Positions 16,640 to 24,511 of a stretch of 64,000 bases of DNA are shown here, piece by piece. A program made the translations under genes and the position numbers. Origin of the DNA: [Muricauda] lutisoli (nom. illeg.) (GTDB taxonomy: Bacteria > Bacteroidota > Bacteroidia > Flavobacteriales > Flavobacteriaceae); assembly GCF_017313105.1 (NCBI RefSeq), contig NZ_JAFLND010000003.1, positions 248,001-312,000 of the forward strand, written 5' to 3'. Positions within the stretch are counted from its first letter, which is position 1, and every line of letters starts with the position of its first letter. The notes beneath the pieces were generated by a model. It did no database searches, was not told where the DNA came from, and was given only the letters and a program-made list of their open reading frames with translations.

Positions 16640-17005
16640 TTACTTCTTTTTGATTTCGTTGTCGATTAGCTTTTTCAATTCTTCCAACTCACTTTTGCTC
16701 AAATTTGTCTCTTGGGTAAAGAATGAGGCAAATTGACTGGCGCTATCGTTAAAAAAGTTTTTTATGAGTCCGTTTACATGTTTGGAAAAGTAATCCTTCT
16801 TCTTTACCAAAGGGTAGTATTCCCTGCTTCTTCCAACAGTTTTGTACGCTACAAAACCTTTGTCCGCCATACGTTTTAACAATGTTGCTACCGTGGTGGT
16901 AGCCGGTTTGGGTTCGGGGTAGGCATCCAATAGGTCTTTCATGAAGGCCTTTTTTAGTTTCCAAACAATGTTCATTAACTCCTCTTCCGATTTTGACAAC
17001 TGCAT
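16640..17005 (-). CDS. BlaI/MecI/CopY-family transcriptional repressor
   Basis: From ATG 17005 the 121-residue protein reads MQLSKSEEELMNIVWKLKKA, then the recognition region PATTTVATLLKRMADKGFVAYK and a C-terminal dimer helix. It is clearly homologous to the repressor at 5006, with matching start context. A longer frame from 17047 would put the start codon inside the operator/promoter region, so 17005 is preferred. It is the first gene of the operon with the M56 protease at 14907. Confidence 0.92.
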   Translation of the reverse strand: MQLSKSEEELMNIVWKLKKAFMKDLLDAYPEPKPATTTVATLLKRMADKGFVAYKTVGRSREYYPLVKKKDYFSKHVNGLIKNFFNDSASQFASFFTQETNLSKSELEELKKLIDNEIKKK

Positions 17006-17029
17006 TTTCAAAGCTATTCCAGATTTTGT

Positions 17030-17076
17030 TCTACAAACATAGAGCAATTATTTAAATTCTACAAATGTAGAGTAAT
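17030..17076 (-). promoter_or_regulatory. Duplicated operator and promoter of the second BlaI-M56 operon
   Basis: Two direct copies of a TCTACAAAyrTAGAGyAA element start at 17030 and 17058, 28 bp apart; the second contains the perfect dyad CTACA-N2-TGTAG (17059-17070). Each copy contains, on the minus strand, a TAnnTTTG box: TATGTTTG at 17041-17034 and TACATTTG at 17069-17062. The upstream TTTG is separated by 20 bases from the downstream -7 box, so the two operator copies hold the -33 and -7 elements of one promoter. Repressor binding would therefore occlude both. Confidence 0.72.
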
Positions 17077-17117
17077 TTTAAAATTGAATAAGGGGTGATA
17101 ATGCTATCCTAAAATGT

Positions 17118-17125
17118 TAAGTTTG
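17118..17125 (+). promoter_or_regulatory. -7 box of the PhnA-like gene
   Basis: TAAGTTTG matches TAnnTTTG exactly and predicts transcription near 17130, 14 bases before the ATG at 17144. It overlaps the earlier candidate start at 17114, which is therefore rejected. Confidence 0.6.
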
Positions 17126-17143
17126 CCCTCAAATTTGAACATC

Positions 17144-17722
17144 ATGGGTTTACTGGAAGACTTAAAGGAGCGAAGTGGAAATACCTGCGAACTATGCGGG
17201 GCAACGGATAATTTACAGGTATATGAAGTTCCTCCGATTTCCACAGGAGGGGTTGATGGTTCCCTTTTAGGTTGTGCTACCTGCATTGGTCAGATAGAAA
17301 ATCACGATACAACAGATGCCAATCATTGGCGTTGTTTGAACGATAGCATGTGGAGCGAGCACGATGCCGTAAAGGTAGTTGCGTGGCGCATGCTGAACAG
17401 ATTAAAATCCGAGGGATGGCCCCAAGACCTTTTGGATATGATGTATTTGGAAGATGAAACGCTTGAATGGGCCAGATCTACCGGAGAGGGTGAAGAAGAA
17501 AGTGAAAAAATAATCCACAGGGATGTAAACGGCAACATCTTGGAGAATGGCGACAGTGTTGTATTGGTAAAGGACCTAAAAGTAAAAGGTTCCAGCATGG
17601 TCGCAAAACAGGGAACCGCCGTTAGACGAATTTCCCTGGATCACGAAAATGCCGAGTATATCGAAGGCAAAGTAGATGGTCAACAAATAGTTATTATCAC
17701 CAAATACGTTAAAAAGCTCTAG
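17144..17722 (+). CDS. PhnA-like zinc-ribbon protein
   Basis: From ATG 17144 (MGLLEDLKERSGNTCELCGA) the protein has an N-terminal zinc-ribbon-like half with CxxC pairs (CELC at about 15-18 and CATC further on) and the HWRCLNDSMWSE motif. A C-terminal PhnA domain follows (RDVNGNILENGDSVVLVKDL...KQGTAVRRI). PhnA proteins are named for a phosphonate gene cluster, but most are of unknown function and no phn genes are present here. It ends tail-to-tail with the M20 peptidase, sharing CTAG at 17719-17722. Confidence 0.85.
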   Translation: MGLLEDLKERSGNTCELCGATDNLQVYEVPPISTGGVDGSLLGCATCIGQIENHDTTDANHWRCLNDSMWSEHDAVKVVAWRMLNRLKSEGWPQDLLDMMYLEDETLEWARSTGEGEEESEKIIHRDVNGNILENGDSVVLVKDLKVKGSSMVAKQGTAVRRISLDHENAEYIEGKVDGQQIVIITKYVKKL

Positions 17723-19107
17723 GCCTTCATCTCTGTATAATATTTGTAGAAGTAAGGGATGGTCTCGATTCCCTTTAAAAAATTCCAAACGCCAAAATGT
17801 TCGTTGGGCGAATGTATGGCATCGCTGTCCAATCCAAAGCCCAGTAAAATAGTTTTACTGTCAAAAACATTCTCAAAAAGAGCAACGATGGGAATGCTAC
17901 CCCCGGTTCGTTGTGGAACGGGTGTTTTTCCAAAGGTAGTTTCCATGGCTTTGGAAGCCGCTTGATAACCATCACTTTCAATAGGGGTTACGTATGCCTG
18001 CCCCCCATGGTGGGGAGTCACTTTTACTTTTACACTTTTTGGTGCAAGGGATTTAAAATGTTTGGTAAATAAATCCGTAATCTCATGCCAATCTTGGTCT
18101 GGAACCAATCGCATGGAGATTTTGGCATAGGCTTTACTGGCTATCACGGTCTTTGCACCTTCGCCCATATAACCTCCCCAGATACCGTTTACATCCAACG
18201 TAGGTCGAATACCAAAACGTTCAGGTGTTGTATATCCTTTTTCGCCATGAACATCATCAATGTCCAGTGATTTTTTGTAGGCTTCCAAATCAAAAGGTGC
18301 CTTGGCCATTTCGGCGCGCTCCTCATCTGAAATGATCTCTACTTTATCGTAAAAACCTGGAATGGTGATATGGTTGTTTTCGTCATGTAGTTGAGCTATC
18401 ATTTTAGCGAGCACGTTGATCGGGTTGGGAGCTGCTCCGCCGTAGATCCCGGAGTGAAGGTCTCGGTTGGCACCGGTCACTTCCACTTCCACGTAGCTCA
18501 GTCCGCGTAGTCCCGTGGTAATCGATGGTGTGTCGTTGCCGATCATTCCAGTATCCGATATAAGGATAATGTCGTTTTTGAGTTTTTCGCTGTTTTCCTT
18601 TAGAAAATCTTCCAAACTATCACTTCCCACTTCTTCCTCACCTTCAATCATGAACTTTACGTTACAGGGCAAGGTATCGTTTTGGATCATATACTCCACT
18701 GCCTTGACGTGCATAAAAAACTGACCCTTATCGTCGCAGGCTCCTCTTGCAAAAATGGCCCCGTCGGGGTGTAGTTCCGTTTCTTTTATTACCGGCTCGA
18801 ACGGTGGAGAGTCCCACAAGTTCATCGGGTCTGGCGGCTGTACATCGTAATGCCCGTAAACCAAAACGGTAGGCAAGTTCGGGTCTATGATCTTATCGCC
18901 ATACACCACTGGGTATCCTTTGGTTTCGCAAATCTCCGTGTTTTCGCAACCTGCATCGTCCAAGGATTTTTTAACAGCCTTTGCCGCTTCCAGAACATCC
19001 TTGGCATATGCCTTATCGGCACTGATGGAGGGGATTTTTAAGAGGTCTATTAACTCATTGATAAATCTGTCCTTGTTGGTACTGATGTAATTATTTATGT
19101 CTTTCAT
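17719..19107 (-). CDS. M20 family metallodipeptidase
   Basis: The 462-residue product has the M20 di-zinc site: VLVYGHYDVQPP (first His and Asp), ARGACDDKGQ (bridging Asp), EGEEEVGS (catalytic Glu pair) and the late HSPNEHF (last His). A dimerisation lid sits between (LSYVEVEVTGANRDLHSGIYGG). The length and the DVQPPDPMNLWDSPPFEP motif match the carnosinase/Cys-Gly dipeptidase branch. It is a cytosolic peptide hydrolase. A -7 box TACTTTTA on the minus strand (19135-19128) predicts a 15-base leader. Confidence 0.93.
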   Translation of the reverse strand: MKDINNYISTNKDRFINELIDLLKIPSISADKAYAKDVLEAAKAVKKSLDDAGCENTEICETKGYPVVYGDKIIDPNLPTVLVYGHYDVQPPDPMNLWDSPPFEPVIKETELHPDGAIFARGACDDKGQFFMHVKAVEYMIQNDTLPCNVKFMIEGEEEVGSDSLEDFLKENSEKLKNDIILISDTGMIGNDTPSITTGLRGLSYVEVEVTGANRDLHSGIYGGAAPNPINVLAKMIAQLHDENNHITIPGFYDKVEIISDEERAEMAKAPFDLEAYKKSLDIDDVHGEKGYTTPERFGIRPTLDVNGIWGGYMGEGAKTVIASKAYAKISMRLVPDQDWHEITDLFTKHFKSLAPKSVKVKVTPHHGGQAYVTPIESDGYQAASKAMETTFGKTPVPQRTGGSIPIVALFENVFDSKTILLGFGLDSDAIHSPNEHFGVWNFLKGIETIPYFYKYYTEMKA

Positions 19108-19163
19108 ATATGTATTAAAAAGGACACTAAAAGTACAAAAAACAAGTTTTTAAAGAGAGTGCA

Positions 19164-19193
19164 TTTGCAAATCGGAAAATTGATTTATATTTG
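19164..19193 (+). promoter_or_regulatory. Promoter of tRNA-Leu
   Basis: TTTG (19164-19167), an 18-base spacer and TATATTTG (19186-19193) form a textbook Bacteroidota promoter. If the first base of the -7 box is -12, transcription starts near 19198, seven bases before the mature tRNA. This calibrates start-site predictions used elsewhere in the window. Confidence 0.8.
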
Positions 19194-19204
19194 CACTCCA
19201 ATTT

Positions 19205-19286
19205 GCGGGTGTGGTGGAATTGGTAGACACGCTAGACTTAGGATCTAGTGCCGCAAGGCGTGGGGGTTCGACTCCCTTCACCCGCA
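19205..19286 (+). tRNA. tRNA-Leu (anticodon UAG)
   Basis: The acceptor arms GCGGGTG (19205-19211) and CACCCGC (19279-19285) pair fully with discriminator A at 19286. The anticodon stem CTAGA/TCTAG encloses the loop CTTAGGA with anticodon TAG at 19239-19241. There is a long variable arm (TGCCGCAAGGCG), and the T-loop GGTTCGACTC is present. Class II tRNA with a UAG anticodon is leucine. CCA is not encoded. Confidence 0.96.
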
Positions 19287-19287
19287 C

Positions 19288-19319
19288 AAAAGCTTCTCAA
19301 TTTTCGGGAAGCTTTTTTA
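19288..19319 (+). terminator. Rho-independent terminator after tRNA-Leu
   Basis: AAAAGCTTC (19288-19296) pairs with GAAGCTTTT (19308-19316) and is followed by further T bases. The A-rich left side means it could also work for the minus-strand small frame ending at 19317. Confidence 0.85.
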
Positions 19320-19529
19320 TTTTCGGGCCTTTCTGCACTGTACCGGTTTCAACGCTTCATTCCAAAATCCGGCTTCTGTTACAAGCATAAAATAGTTTAG
19401 TAGGATGGAATCCGGTGAAAGCTCTTTGTTTAGCTTAAAAATTAAACGCTCGAATTGTTGGGTTATGCGTTTTTTGATTTGAAGTCTATTTACAGCCTTG
19501 ATTTCTGAATTTTCATAAAAAACCATCAA
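19317..19529 (-). CDS. Possible small protein of unknown function
   Basis: This 70-residue frame fills part of an otherwise empty, AT-rich 480 bp stretch and ends exactly at the bidirectional-looking hairpin after tRNA-Leu. It has a plausible soluble composition (NRLQIKKRITQQFERLIFKL). I recognise no family and see no clean -7 box upstream. It may be a relic. The rest of the stretch, 19530-19797, holds only AT-rich sequence with a TGAT-N4-GTCA dyad at 19735-19746. Confidence 0.3.
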   Translation of the reverse strand: MMVFYENSEIKAVNRLQIKKRITQQFERLIFKLNKELSPDSILLNYFMLVTEAGFWNEALKPVQCRKARK

Positions 19530-19797
19530 AAAAACAAATAGATATCATTAATCAATTTAATTGTTGATTTTTTGCTAAAACAAGGGAATAATTATAAATT
19601 TATAATAATTGGATTCAAAAGAAAAGTTCCCAGATTACATATTGAAGAATAGTGTTGAAAGCAATAATTTCATTGTTGCTAAAGGATTTTTGCAATAAAA
19701 TGCAGCAATTTCAGTTTTAATTACTGCAAAATATTGATATTTGTCAATTTTTGATAATAACCAAACTGAAACTAACTAAAACTTAAGACCAACCGCT

Positions 19798-20187
19798 ATG
19801 TACAAGGAAATATATTTGGTCGATGACGAAGACCTCGTTAATACGGTGAATGCGATTCACTTTAGAAGAATGGGAATGGAGGACAGGGTTAAAAGTTTTA
19901 CCAACCCTGAACTGGCCCTGGACGACCTCAGGTACAGAGATGAACCAAATACCAAAACACTTATTTTGTTGGATATCAATATGCCGGAAATGAGCGGCTT
20001 TGAATTTTTGGAGTTTATGATGCTAGAGGAGTTCCCTGAATCCAACGAAGTTCTCTTGGTAACCTCATCAGAGTCCGATGCAGATAAGGAAGAAGCCGAA
20101 AAATATGGGAAGTACGTCAAGGAATTTATCACCAAGCCCTTGAAAATTGAACATTTAGAAGATTACTTACAGAGTTATAACAAATAG
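19798..20187 (+). CDS. Single-domain response regulator
   Basis: The 129-residue protein is a receiver domain alone: acidic pocket VDDED at 8-12, phosphoacceptor D59 in LLDINMPEMSG, the Thr/Ser switch VTSSES near 89, and K113 in FITKPLK. There is no output domain, so it works through protein contact, as in phosphorelays. A PAS histidine kinase begins 79 bp downstream on the same strand and is the obvious partner. Confidence 0.93.
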   Translation: MYKEIYLVDDEDLVNTVNAIHFRRMGMEDRVKSFTNPELALDDLRYRDEPNTKTLILLDINMPEMSGFEFLEFMMLEEFPESNEVLLVTSSESDADKEEAEKYGKYVKEFITKPLKIEHLEDYLQSYNK

Positions 20188-20239
20188 AATTGTAATCTTT
20201 TATTGAAAAGAAATTATAGTTTCCCCAGACCATAAGCTT

Positions 20240-20247
20240 TATATTTA
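20240..20247 (+). promoter_or_regulatory. -7 box of the histidine kinase gene
   Basis: TATATTTA (TAnnTTT with final A) predicts transcription near 20252, 14 bases before the GTG at 20267. It supports that GTG as the start. Confidence 0.4.
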
Positions 20248-20266
20248 TTTGGATAAATCTTAGCCC

Positions 20267-21724
20267 GTGAAACATAATCAGGTAGTAATCCATAACAAGG
20301 TCGAAATCGTTGAGGATGGTGACGATATTGTTTGGGCTATGGATGAACACTATAGGCTGACTGCTTTTAACTCTTCTTTTAAAGCTCGGCTTAAACTTGA
20401 AAATTTGGGGGATGCACAGCGAGGTATGGATCTTAAGAAAATCTACAATGGCGGAGGCTTTTTCAATCCGTGCAAGCAAGGCTGTGAAAGGGCGCTGAAG
20501 AGATACGCTACCACTTCCAAACATACTTTTGAGGATAATGGCGAAATTGTAGTACACGAGTTTTCTTTCCAACCCTTTATGAACAGTTCCGGAGAGGTGG
20601 TTGGCTGCTGTATCTGGCAAAAGGACATCACGCAGGAAGTGGACAATAACCATCGTTTGCGGGAAAGTGAAAGGAAGTATCGCGAAGCTCAGGAAGTTGC
20701 CGATGTAGGGCACTGGAACTGGGACATGGTGAAAAATGAAATCACCTGGTCCGATCAACTTTTTAGGATTTTTGGACAGGATCCCAAAACATTTGAAGCG
20801 AATTATGAATCATTGATGGGTATTATCCACCCGGATGATAGAAAAGCTTTTGATGAGGATGTGACCCAAAGCATAGAGGAAAGATCCCAGCATGATATTA
20901 CCCATAGAATCGTAATCAATAATGGGAAAATTAGGTACGTACACCAAAAGGGAAAGGCTTTTTACAATGAGGATGGGCAGCCTGTACGCATGAGCGGTAC
21001 AACGCAAGATGTTACCAGGGAAGTGTTATCGAACCGACAGATTGTTGAGCAAAACAACGAGCTTCAAAATTTTGTACGGATCATATCCCATAATCTTCGC
21101 AGTCCCATTTCCAACCTTTTAATGTTATCCAAAATCTACGAATGGGGCAAGGACGAGACCAACGATGACATTGTAAAAAAGATTGAAAATACCACCGAAG
21201 CACTTGATCAGACCATAAAGGACCTCCATTTATCGCTGTCGTTGAAATCTGCTGACAGGGAAAAATTCAGGGAAGTAGCTTTTGCTGATGTTATGAAAGA
21301 AGTTGAAGGTCTTTTATCTGAAGAAATTATCAAAAACAAAGCAACGATCAAAACGGATTTCTCACAAGTGGATACCGTGTTCGCTGCTAAAAGTTATGTA
21401 GCGAACATTTTTTACAACCTTATTTTAAACGCTATCAATTATACTAAAAAAGGAGTTCCGCCAATTGTTCAAATAACATCAGAACAAAATGAAGATTCCA
21501 TAGTGCTGAAGTTTGTCGACAACGGCATAGGAATGGAACTTACCCCGGAAAAGGAACGAAAGATTTTTGATATGTACGGTAGACTCAGTGGTGCTACCGA
21601 GGGAAAAGGCTTTGGACTTTATTTGGTGAAAACACAAGTAGAGGCCATGGGTGGAAAAATCGAAGTGGATAGCGAATTGGATATCGGTACAACCTTTATC
21701 ATCACTTTTTACAAAAGCAATTAG
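20267..21724 (+). CDS. PAS-domain sensor histidine kinase
   Basis: The 485-residue protein starts at GTG 20267. It has two PAS-type sensory domains (about 15-130 and 145-255; the second has the HWNWDMVKNEITWSDQLFRIFG motif and a PAC tail TQDVTRE), a HisKA-like dimer helix with H275 in IISHNLRSPISNL, and a HATPase domain with NLILNAINYTKKG (N box), DNGIGMEL (G1) and GKGFGLYLV (G2). No membrane segment is seen, so it senses in the cytoplasm. The HNLRSP form of the phosphoacceptor site is common in flavobacteria. Its likely target is the upstream receiver protein. Confidence 0.93.
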   Translation: MKHNQVVIHNKVEIVEDGDDIVWAMDEHYRLTAFNSSFKARLKLENLGDAQRGMDLKKIYNGGGFFNPCKQGCERALKRYATTSKHTFEDNGEIVVHEFSFQPFMNSSGEVVGCCIWQKDITQEVDNNHRLRESERKYREAQEVADVGHWNWDMVKNEITWSDQLFRIFGQDPKTFEANYESLMGIIHPDDRKAFDEDVTQSIEERSQHDITHRIVINNGKIRYVHQKGKAFYNEDGQPVRMSGTTQDVTREVLSNRQIVEQNNELQNFVRIISHNLRSPISNLLMLSKIYEWGKDETNDDIVKKIENTTEALDQTIKDLHLSLSLKSADREKFREVAFADVMKEVEGLLSEEIIKNKATIKTDFSQVDTVFAAKSYVANIFYNLILNAINYTKKGVPPIVQITSEQNEDSIVLKFVDNGIGMELTPEKERKIFDMYGRLSGATEGKGFGLYLVKTQVEAMGGKIEVDSELDIGTTFIITFYKSN

Positions 21725-21730
21725 CCTTTT

Positions 21731-22666
21731 TTAAAAGGGTAAATGGCTTAGGTCCACATTTCCGCCGGATATCACAATACCTACTTTTTTATCCTTGAAC
21801 TTATTTTTTTTCTTTAAAACGGCCGCCAGGGCTACTGCACTGGAGGGTTCGCATACAATCTTAAGTCGCTCCCAAATCAATCGCATGGCCGCAATAATTT
21901 CCTCTTCCGTAACACGGATAATTTCGTCCACATGTTTTTGAATGATAGGAAAATTTCTATCACCTAATTGAGTTTTTAGCCCATCTGCTATAGTATTGGT
22001 CGTGGCATTGGTTTCTATTTTTCCACTTTTTAAGGAACGGTAGGCATCATCCACTTCAAATGGTTCTCCTCCAATGGTTTTGCAATTGTTTCCAAAGTAA
22101 TGGGCAGATAGTGCGCAACCGGCGATCAATCCACCACCACCAACAGGGGTTACCACAAAATCAAGATCAGGATGTAGTTCCAACAGTTCTTTGCAAGCAG
22201 TTCCCTGACCTAAAATTACTTGGTCATCATTAGAGGGATGGATGAACGTGGCACCATGTTTTTCTACAATTTGTTGGGATGCCAGCTCTCTGGCCTCGAG
22301 GTTGGGTTCACATTCGATCAAATGACCGCCGTAGCCCTTAACCGCCTCTTTTTTTACCTGTGGAGCCGAACTTGGCATCACGATATAGGCCTTTATCCCT
22401 AAACTTTGCGCAGAAAGCGATAGGGCCTGTGCAAAATTGCCGGAAGAATGGGTAACCACTCCATTTTGTTTCTGCTCATCCGTAAGTTGCATGATGGCAT
22501 TGGCGGCACCACGCATTTTAAAAGCGCCCATCCGTTGAAAGTTTTCGCATTTAAAGTATAGATGGGTTCCAGCTATTTTGTTTATGAGCCTCGAAGTGAG
22601 CACGGGGGTTTTATGGATAAAAGGTTTTATCCGCTCATGGCAGTCAATTAGTTGTTGTTTGTCCAT
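21731..22666 (-). CDS. PLP-dependent threonine dehydratase / serine racemase-like enzyme
   Basis: From ATG 22666 the protein is 311 residues. K50 in GAFKMRGAANA binds PLP, SSGNFAQAL holds the substrate, and VVTPVGGGGLIAGC is the phosphate-binding glycine loop. It lacks the C-terminal regulatory ACT-like domain of biosynthetic IlvA, so it resembles catabolic threonine dehydratase or serine racemase. The two cannot be separated by reading. The alternative start at 22696 adds ten residues with no family match. Confidence 0.88.
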   Translation of the reverse strand: MDKQQLIDCHERIKPFIHKTPVLTSRLINKIAGTHLYFKCENFQRMGAFKMRGAANAIMQLTDEQKQNGVVTHSSGNFAQALSLSAQSLGIKAYIVMPSSAPQVKKEAVKGYGGHLIECEPNLEARELASQQIVEKHGATFIHPSNDDQVILGQGTACKELLELHPDLDFVVTPVGGGGLIAGCALSAHYFGNNCKTIGGEPFEVDDAYRSLKSGKIETNATTNTIADGLKTQLGDRNFPIIQKHVDEIIRVTEEEIIAAMRLIWERLKIVCEPSSAVALAAVLKKKNKFKDKKVGIVISGGNVDLSHLPF

Positions 22667-22714
22667 AGAAAGCCTTATACCGGTTTTTAATGGCATAAAG
22701 ATAACTACCGAAGG

Positions 22715-23623
22715 TTAATTGTGCGACTCTACCTCTTCCTCTTCTTCTTTTGATTCTTTGGAAATACCCTCCATTCCCAATTCAGGAATTACCAACAGAG
22801 GTATCTGGGTATGGAACGCTGTTCTTTTGATGATGGGTTCACGGGTCATTTTTTCCATATAGCTATGCTGATAATTCAACATGGCCAACAAATGGATGTC
22901 CAATTCTTTTGAAAATGTCTCCAAAGTGTGGGAAACCGAATTGAGTTCGGAAACGGTGTGGACATAATGTTCAATATCGCCCAAATAGCGTCTTAGCATG
23001 TTTAGGTTAAACTGCTGTAGCTCGGTGAGCGCTTTTATGCCATACTGGACATGTACAATTCGAATGGTGGCATTGAACATTTTTGCCATTTCCAAAAGTG
23101 GTGACAGCTCCGAAGAGGTATAGAACCGATTAAAATCGGTGGCAAACGCAATTTCCGAAGGGGTAACATATTCAAAATGATATGGAATGGCGAGAACAGG
23201 ACATTTTTTGGTGCTCTTTATGATCCGTACCGTGTTACTGCCCATAAATACTTCATCCACGCCCGAGGCTCCCTTGGTACCGGTTACGACCAAGTTGATT
23301 TCAAAAGTCTCCACAATATCTTTTACCTCTTCCACCAAAAGGTTGAAAGAAGAAATAGTCTCAAAACTGTGGTTTGGATTACCATATTTGGTTTTGATCC
23401 GATCCACGGTTTTGTTCAATCCTTGTTCAGAATTCTCTCTTACCGCATCCACGATACGAACTCCATCAATCATTTTGGCCATAAATCGGCTACTGGGGAT
23501 AACAGGGGTATAGGTGTTGAGTAAATAAAATTTACAACGCCTGTTGCGGAACAATTGCATGGCGTAATCAATTGCGTTCCATGCATTTTCCGAAAAATCC
23601 GTAGGTATTAAAATCTTCTGCAT
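22715..23623 (-). CDS. Tandem universal stress protein
   Basis: From ATG 23623 the protein (302 residues) starts MQKILIPTDFSENAWNAIDY and consists of two UspA domains. The first has VVTGTKGASGVDEVFMGSNT (ATP-binding GxxGxxxxxxGS-type loop); the second is degenerate and ends in an acidic tail. The start at 23644 lies inside the promoter -7 box and is rejected. An FNR-type box with exact spacing precedes it, so induction at low oxygen is likely. Two more tandem USPs (34548 and 42855) share the same type of control. Confidence 0.9.
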   Translation of the reverse strand: MQKILIPTDFSENAWNAIDYAMQLFRNRRCKFYLLNTYTPVIPSSRFMAKMIDGVRIVDAVRENSEQGLNKTVDRIKTKYGNPNHSFETISSFNLLVEEVKDIVETFEINLVVTGTKGASGVDEVFMGSNTVRIIKSTKKCPVLAIPYHFEYVTPSEIAFATDFNRFYTSSELSPLLEMAKMFNATIRIVHVQYGIKALTELQQFNLNMLRRYLGDIEHYVHTVSELNSVSHTLETFSKELDIHLLAMLNYQHSYMEKMTREPIIKRTAFHTQIPLLVIPELGMEGISKESKEEEEEVESHN

Positions 23624-23643
23624 CTGACTAAGATTATGATGCA

Positions 23644-23686
23644 TAAAATTAGACCTATGGGGTAGGGGATACTATGACAAATGTCA
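23644..23686 (-). promoter_or_regulatory. FNR-type promoter of the USP gene at 22715
   Basis: Palindrome TGAC-AAAT-GTCA at 23675-23686 (centre 23680.5) and -7 box TAATTTTA on the minus strand (23651-23644): centre to first -7 base is 29.5 bp. Predicted transcription start is near 23639, leaving a 15-base leader before 23623. Confidence 0.75.
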
Positions 23687-23702
23687 GCTTTTTAAAAATG
23701 GG

Positions 23703-24392
23703 TCAGAAGCCTTCGACCATTTCCAAAAGTTTGCGTTCATCCTTGATGCCGATTTTTTTGCCGGAGGTATGAATCAAACCTTTCTTTTTGAATTCCGAAA
23801 TGATCCTGATGGCAGATTCCGTAGCGGTGCCCACCACGTTGGAAATGTCTTCGCGAGATAGCGTGAGTGACAAAAATCCATCTTCGTCCTCTCCAAAATT
23901 GTTCTTTAAATAAAGGAAAGCTTCCGCCATACGTTGTTTTACCGTTTTTTGGGATATATTGACGATAACATCATCGGCTTCTTTCAGGTCATGGGCCATA
24001 TGGCGCAGGACCTCTAAAGTGAAATTTGGATTTTTTTGAAGGGTATTGTTGATACTTTCTTTTGGAATAAAGCAAACTTCCATATCATCTACGGCAATGG
24101 CGGATAGATTGGTGCTTTCTTGTGAAATAACCGAGCGCTGACCCAAAACTTCACCTTTGGTGGCCAATTTTACAATTTGATCTTTTCCATTGGCGCTCAA
24201 CTTGGAAAGCTTGGAAACACCATTTCTTACGCAATAGACCCCATTGAGCTTATCACCCTCTTCAAATAAGGGTTCTCCCTTTTTAACGGTTTTGGTGGTT
24301 TTGGAGTCGGATACTTTTTTTAATTCCTCTTTGCTCATGGCACGGAGGGAGTTGAACTGTCGGATGATACAATTTTCACACCTGCTTTCCAT
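23703..24392 (-). CDS. fnr: Crp/Fnr-family regulator, probable oxygen sensor
   Basis: The 229-residue protein has an N-terminal CENC (C5, C8), a cyclic-nucleotide-like beta-roll, and a winged helix-turn-helix with recognition helix GTATESAIRIISEF. E192 and R196 match the FNR residues that read the TGA of the half-site. Two further cysteines are C54 (GVYCVRNG) and C107 (DMEVCFIP); C107 aligns with C122 of Escherichia coli FNR, while the third FNR cysteine has no N-terminal equivalent. An iron-sulfur cluster held by C5, C8, C54 and C107 is possible but inferred. It is divergent from ccoI with a shared FNR box, which implies autoregulation. Confidence 0.9.
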   Translation of the reverse strand: MESRCENCIIRQFNSLRAMSKEELKKVSDSKTTKTVKKGEPLFEEGDKLNGVYCVRNGVSKLSKLSANGKDQIVKLATKGEVLGQRSVISQESTNLSAIAVDDMEVCFIPKESINNTLQKNPNFTLEVLRHMAHDLKEADDVIVNISQKTVKQRMAEAFLYLKNNFGEDEDGFLSLTLSREDISNVVGTATESAIRIISEFKKKGLIHTSGKKIGIKDERKLLEMVEGF

Positions 24393-24415
24393 AATGATTA
24401 GTTTACCTGATTCAA

Positions 24416-24458
24416 CAAAAATAGTTGATAAACAAACACAATTTACTGATAAATATCA
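24416..24458 (-). promoter_or_regulatory. FNR-type promoter of fnr (shared box)
   Basis: The palindrome TGAT-AAAT-ATCA (24447-24458, centre 24452.5) is 29.5 bp from the first base of a perfect minus-strand -7 box TATTTTTG (24423-24416). Transcription is predicted near 24411, 18 bases before the fnr ATG. Confidence 0.75.
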
Positions 24459-24489
24459 TATTTTAAGGGATAAGAGTGTTGCAAATTTG
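24447..24489 (+). promoter_or_regulatory. FNR-type promoter of ccoI (shared box)
   Basis: The same palindrome is 29.5 bp from CAAATTTG (24482-24489), a -7 box with one mismatch. Transcription is predicted near 24494, 18 bases before the ccoI ATG. The box thus serves both directions symmetrically. Confidence 0.72.
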
Positions 24490-24511
24490 CCTCAGGTAAA
24501 GCAAATGTGAA

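Noticed and set aside
17006..17047. Extended N-terminus of the second BlaI
   Set aside because: It runs through the operator and -7 box; the homologous BlaI at 5006 starts at the equivalent of 17005.
19735..19746. TGAT-ATTT-GTCA dyad upstream of the response regulator, similar to the FNR boxes
   Set aside because: There is no TAnnTTTR box at 29.5 or 30.5 bp on either side, unlike the accepted units, so I treat it as chance or at most a weak site.
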